Shown piece after piece: positions 20,984-25,000 of a stretch of DNA of 25,000 nucleotides (within the stretch, counting starts at the first letter, position 1; every line of letters begins with the position of its first letter). Below the pieces are notes generated by a model. It was not told the origin of the DNA, ran no database searches, and worked only from the letters and a program-made list of their open reading frames with translations. The stretch is from positions 1 to 25,000 of the forward strand of contig CAIIXF020000277.1 in the NCBI GenBank assembly GCA_903813345.2, written 5' to 3'. A program made the position numbers and the translations under genes. The stretch is from Owenia fusiformis (Eukaryota > Annelida > Polychaeta > Sabellida > Oweniidae).

Positions 20984-23225
20984 TTTCATTCCAATATGTA
21001 AAATGTAATAATTTACGTACAAAATCAACGCATCCATAAAATATAAAAAATGTAATCATATCTTCAAAGTAATCCAGGTATAGTAAACGTGTTATTGTAT
21101 TTTCCCTGGTAAATCTGAGAATCTGCTATGTGGTTCTGGAAGCTGTTCTCCGACCGCCTATTTCTCTCATCGTCTAATATCTATCAAGGGGATTTATTTA
21201 TTCACAGCACTGCGATGGAGAATGCAATGTGTGAAGCTGAATGTCAGGATGTGGATACCTGCCATAGATGCCATACCTGGTAGCATAAGGCCAACATATC
21301 AAGGCTCTCACATCAAGTTAATGTCGACGTACCAAAAACAGAAAGCTTCCTAGGTACCACGGCTAGTTTTGCGAACCTTTGAATTGATATCTACTCAACT
21401 CCCCCGCACTGCCTACAGGCCATACGCATTTTAAAATGAATCAACTTTCTTCGAATAGTTTAAAACGCTATATCTCTATTTTACATATTTGATTTAATTT
21501 ATACGGTTATTGTAATTTCTATCACTTAATTCCAATATGTAATTAGGATGGGGTGAGGGATGAAACAACTGAAACGATTACAGATTGAGATGTCTATGTT
21601 TTTAATAACCATAGGAACTCTAATACTATTCCAGGGAAGCCGTCTACGATAAATTCTGGGTATTCTGGTTTTCATCAGACAAATTTGATTGTGTATGTAT
21701 TGTCAGGTTGAACATTAATTAACTTGTTCCTTATTTTAATACACTTCATACTAGCTAGTAGGAGAGTGTGTTAATTTTAAAATGGAAACTATATATCATA
21801 TTGTATACGTTTCAACCAAAGCTATTGCTCTAATTAAAGGGAGGAACAGAGTTTAAAGTAACTGCTATGATCCTGCACTCGGTGGATGGGGTGTTGGATG
21901 ACACAAACTAGGAAGAACTCCAAAAGTCATAAATATATATCTGACCTATAATTGATGACTTTAAAGCAAATTTGGGGTATATAACATTATTAAGAAGGCA
22001 TATGGGCATATGAGCCATGGCACAGGAAAGGGAGTCTTATCACAGATCTTTTCGATATTTTGAATTTTTGTTTATCTCAAAAAGCACCTTTCAGAGACCC
22101 ACGGCACAATTTTAATTTTTGTAATAAGACTTGTTTTTCTGTGTTGAGGCTCACAATACGTGACGATTTTAACACCCTGCCATATAGAAATAGAGAAACA
22201 CTGTTACATTAAAGTGATACTTTGTTTGACCTAACGCGAGAAAGCAAATACATTTCCTGTCCCCAGAGGAGTAAATGAGTCTATTCAATTATTACTTCCA
22301 TGATATAGATCGTGATCTGATGAATTCATCTGTGTTATGAACTGAAGATCTGGGTAATTAATTTAAGACAGAAATAATGAAGTACTATTAGTTCGTTTCT
22401 GGTTTCACATGATCGCCTGTCACACATTATCACGCCTACATGATGCCTTATAATATTAGGGAGGCTAAGCCTCAAGTCATGTGAGAACTTGTGTGTCAAC
22501 GTGTAGAATAATGGCCCTCTAGGGATTAGGTCTGCCCATCGTAGTATTTACATAGCACGATTAAGTATAAGTGTATAAGAAAATAGTTGTACTTATAGGT
22601 CTCTGGAAAAACCAACTATTGACACAATTTTGAAAAACCTTTATGAGTTCATTTACTCTAATAAGGATCATCACAATTGTAATGTGAAATCACAATCGAC
22701 AAAAATAACAATATGGCCGTCTTAACATATCCAGAAATTTACCCAGAATACCCTGAAACTAATTAGTTCGAGATTGTTTTAGTAAGAAGCATCCCTGAAA
22801 AGTTAAACTTGATCCGTGAAACGATTAGCCTGAAAAACGACCACCTAAACATTTGCCCATTTGTAAAGGTGGAGGGAAAGTATCGCAAACGATTTTGGAC
22901 AGTCATATATTGGCTTTTGGCTATTTTCTGAGGATTTAAAAAGGTGGATATGTTAGGCCAATGCATGTCCTCAAGGAAAAGCACTCCAAGAGATGATAAA
23001 ATAATTTCGACTTTGAGACAGGGAAGATGCAAACAACCCACTCACATGTTTTTTCTGAAATGTTTTCCTGATTTTCAACCCCTTCCCAATCCTCCTTTAA
23101 ATTTAAACTAGGGGTACGCTTATAATTTTTATATTTTCAAAACACCCCGAACAAGTAAAACAGATCAAACAAGATAAACATCTGGTCATGAAAATTGAAG
23201 TGTCCTCTATTCAAATGATGGCACT
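20984..23225. other. Non-coding tract
   Basis: No gene or complete element recognised. A 92-codon minus ORF (22763-23041) has no recognisable domain. A 13-bp palindrome GAGGCTAAGCCTC sits at 22461-22473. Confidence 0.5.
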
Positions 23226-23640
23226 AATATGCGTTATGTCCTCTTTGTTCTGTAAGCAGAGCATCAACCCTATGGGACCAGCTATGACTGAAACATCTGA
23301 CCTTTCTAAGTGAAATAAGGCCCCATTCCTCAATCTAGGCAGTGCGTAGTGTGTCTAAATTCTGAGGTGGGAGTCCAGATCACGAATATCCCTATCAAGG
23401 TCGTCCCTCATGTGCTCTGCAGGCACGAGCCTGATTGAGTAACCTTTGTGCCCATGAGAGCTGGTCCACATTGCCTGTCCTGAGGTAAGCCAACACAATG
23501 CCACTAGCATTGTGCAACAGCATGATAATTCTGCAGTTGAATGTTGCCCCAAAACACTCTATTCGCAAGTGGTACTTGATGTAGGTCCAAAAGGTCAAAT
23601 TACTCTGAAAGTATGCTTGGAAATCACCAAAGGGGTGCAA
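23226..23640 (-). pseudogene. Broken Tc1-like transposase, C-terminal part
   Basis: Remnant of a Tc1/mariner-superfamily DDE transposase, which cuts and pastes its element at TA sites. Read on the minus strand, one frame gives HNASG then YLRTGNVDQLSW (about 23452-23510), matching the family block around the second catalytic Asp (usually DNARPH) followed by a VDxLPWP-like stretch. The usual Asp is replaced by His. The next frame continues with EHMRDDLDRDIRDLD (ending near 23360), the family's PIEHMWDxL block, then hits a stop at 23355. A third stretch ends RGHNAY (about 23228-23245), like the family's C-terminal GGHTRY. At least one frameshift and one stop separate these parts. The N-terminal DNA-binding half and the terminal repeats were not found. 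Confidence 0.75.
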
Positions 23641-24669
23641 CCTCGGTAGTACAAATAAGATTTAGATGCCTCTTTTAAATTACCAATATCATGAAGTCAT
23701 AGGGTCACTTGAGTATATGCAAATTTAATCAATCATAAATGTTTTAACTTTTCATACCAATCATTTTGGTATGCAAAACTGATGAGGGAATCAGGACACA
23801 TTACAAATTGTCAACAAATTTTTATCATTTTGTCGTAATTCATATTCATATAAAACAATTCATATCTATAAAATATTCCATATATTTACGAGCAACAGTG
23901 TAGTACGTATTGAAAGTAAAACTGACAGTCATGATAATGACATTTTCGGCCTTTTCGGAAATATATTCAAATGGAAAAACCCATAGATCAATTTCCGACG
24001 TTTCTTTTTATTAGATAATTTTCTTCTCATTCGTGAAACCGTACCCATCATGCATAGCGAGATGATGTTTTTTTAAATATCAGATTTGGCATATATGATT
24101 TACGGTACCTAGTGACATACATTAACATGTTACGGAACAATCTGCGAGTCCTAACGTTATAGCCAAATAATGTTTTTCCTCGTTATCGATTCTTGTTAAA
24201 ATTGACGTTTGAAAATGTTTTATATTTCATGTCTGATAGTTTTGATAATCGGATGTCCAAACACTCGTTTATTTTGAACATATCTTGTTTAGCAAGTCGG
24301 AACGTTTTTTGAATATCTATGTTGTAATATATGAGGCGAGGAAAGATGTTAGTCCAAATCTTTTTGAGATTTTAATTGAATTATACTTTCTCCAAACCAG
24401 CTAGAACCATACCCGGTTGAGAAAAAAGGTTTTTCGTTTATTTTACGAGATAGACTGTATGCTGTATTGATACAAGTGCAAAGATATAAAATGATACACG
24501 TACATACTATAGTAAGTACACGACGTATAGTATTTTGAACTTCAGACCATAATATGAAATGACAAGGTTTTCATTACTCGAGAAGGATATATCTTCCATA
24601 CGTATCAGATCTTTTCCTCTGCATTACCCTAAGACTATATTCGGAGAGTGATTAGACCGCGTCAACTAC
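23641..24669. other. Non-coding tract
   Basis: Where the N-terminal half of the Tc1-like transposase should lie, no homology is visible, so the copy is truncated or fully decayed. An 8-bp inverted repeat CATACCAA / TTGGTATG with a 5-base loop sits near 23753-23773. Confidence 0.5.
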
Positions 24670-24768
24670 AATTTTACATGTAGATTTCAAATATGATATT
24701 ACTTTGGCTGAATTTTTAATTTTTAATGACGTAAATCAAGATTATTTCTACTCGCATCTGGGTTATTT
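24670..24768 (+). mobile_element. 5'-truncated second copy of the 16006-16445 element
   Basis: About 99 bp almost identical to 16348-16445 (a few substitutions and a small indel in the AATTTTGAATTTTTAATGAC area), in the same orientation and ending at the same GGGTTATT terminus. Similarity ceases abruptly before 24670, so this is a solo right end. Confidence 0.85.
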
Positions 24769-25000
24769 GACTAACATTATATCAAATCAATACAACAGTT
24801 ACGTTGCGTATTGATTGTACAGCGTAAAAAGGATTTGTCTTAATTTTTCACTATTGTTGACTTTTTTAATTTTTAATCATTACAGCTATAATTGATTACA
24901 ACAGAGGAATATGTACATATCTAAGATTCTTAGAAAGGGGCAATTCTTATTGGCATTGGTAAATAACAGAACATTTTTCGTCAAACGTCAGCATAGTGAT
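24769..25000. other. Non-coding tract to window end
   Basis: AT-rich sequence with no recognised feature. Confidence 0.5.

Noticed and set aside
22763-23041. 92-codon minus-strand ORF next to the transposase remnant
   Set aside because: It lies downstream of the transposase C-terminus and has no DDE, HTH or other recognisable motif.

Overview
The window is eukaryotic and almost entirely non-coding. It is AT-rich, with no dense ORFs, operons or bacterial signals. Interspersed repeats dominate: TA-flanked inverted-repeat elements, a foldback-like element, a Tc1-type transposase remnant, a tRNA-derived SINE remnant, and tandem repeats. The only convincing coding exon belongs to an animal gene family. 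The repeat types and one very GC-distinct exon in long introns suggest a marine invertebrate (bilaterian animal). I cannot name the phylum from the sequence alone.

The anchor is an exon on the minus strand at 12527-13005. It encodes the cytoplasmic N-terminus of a KCNQ (Kv7) voltage-gated potassium channel and ends at a canonical GTAAGT donor, inside the valine codon where S1 begins. From my recall of the human genes, vertebrate KCNQ genes have their first intron at the same point and phase. The gene therefore runs toward coordinate 1. Everything from 12526 down is best read as intron 1, and 13006-25000 as 5' flank, promoter or 5'-UTR intron. I found no further KCNQ exon.

Layout. Positions 1-12526 (presumed intron) hold a ~137-bp monomer / ~275-bp dimer tandem repeat (about 1339-1784) ending in a poly-C run, a decayed dispersed repeat (1927-2075), two solitary transposon-end-like sequences (5262 and 6488), a tRNA-SINE remnant (about 7312-7482) and a ~53-bp minisatellite capped by a hairpin and a palindrome (8531-8790). 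Positions 13006-25000 hold a 25-bp tandem duplication (15616-15665), a MITE-like element (16006-16445) with a second truncated copy (24670-24768), a foldback-like element built of 22-bp palindromic units (17471-18119), an 820-bp TA-flanked element with 160-185-bp terminal inverted repeats (20162-20981), and a broken Tc1-like transposase (23226-23640).

Apart from the channel exon, no set of genes here works together. The most distinctive structures are the foldback-like 22-bp array and the long-TIR element. Neither carries a credible protein, so both look non-autonomous. I see no evidence of a new multi-gene system.
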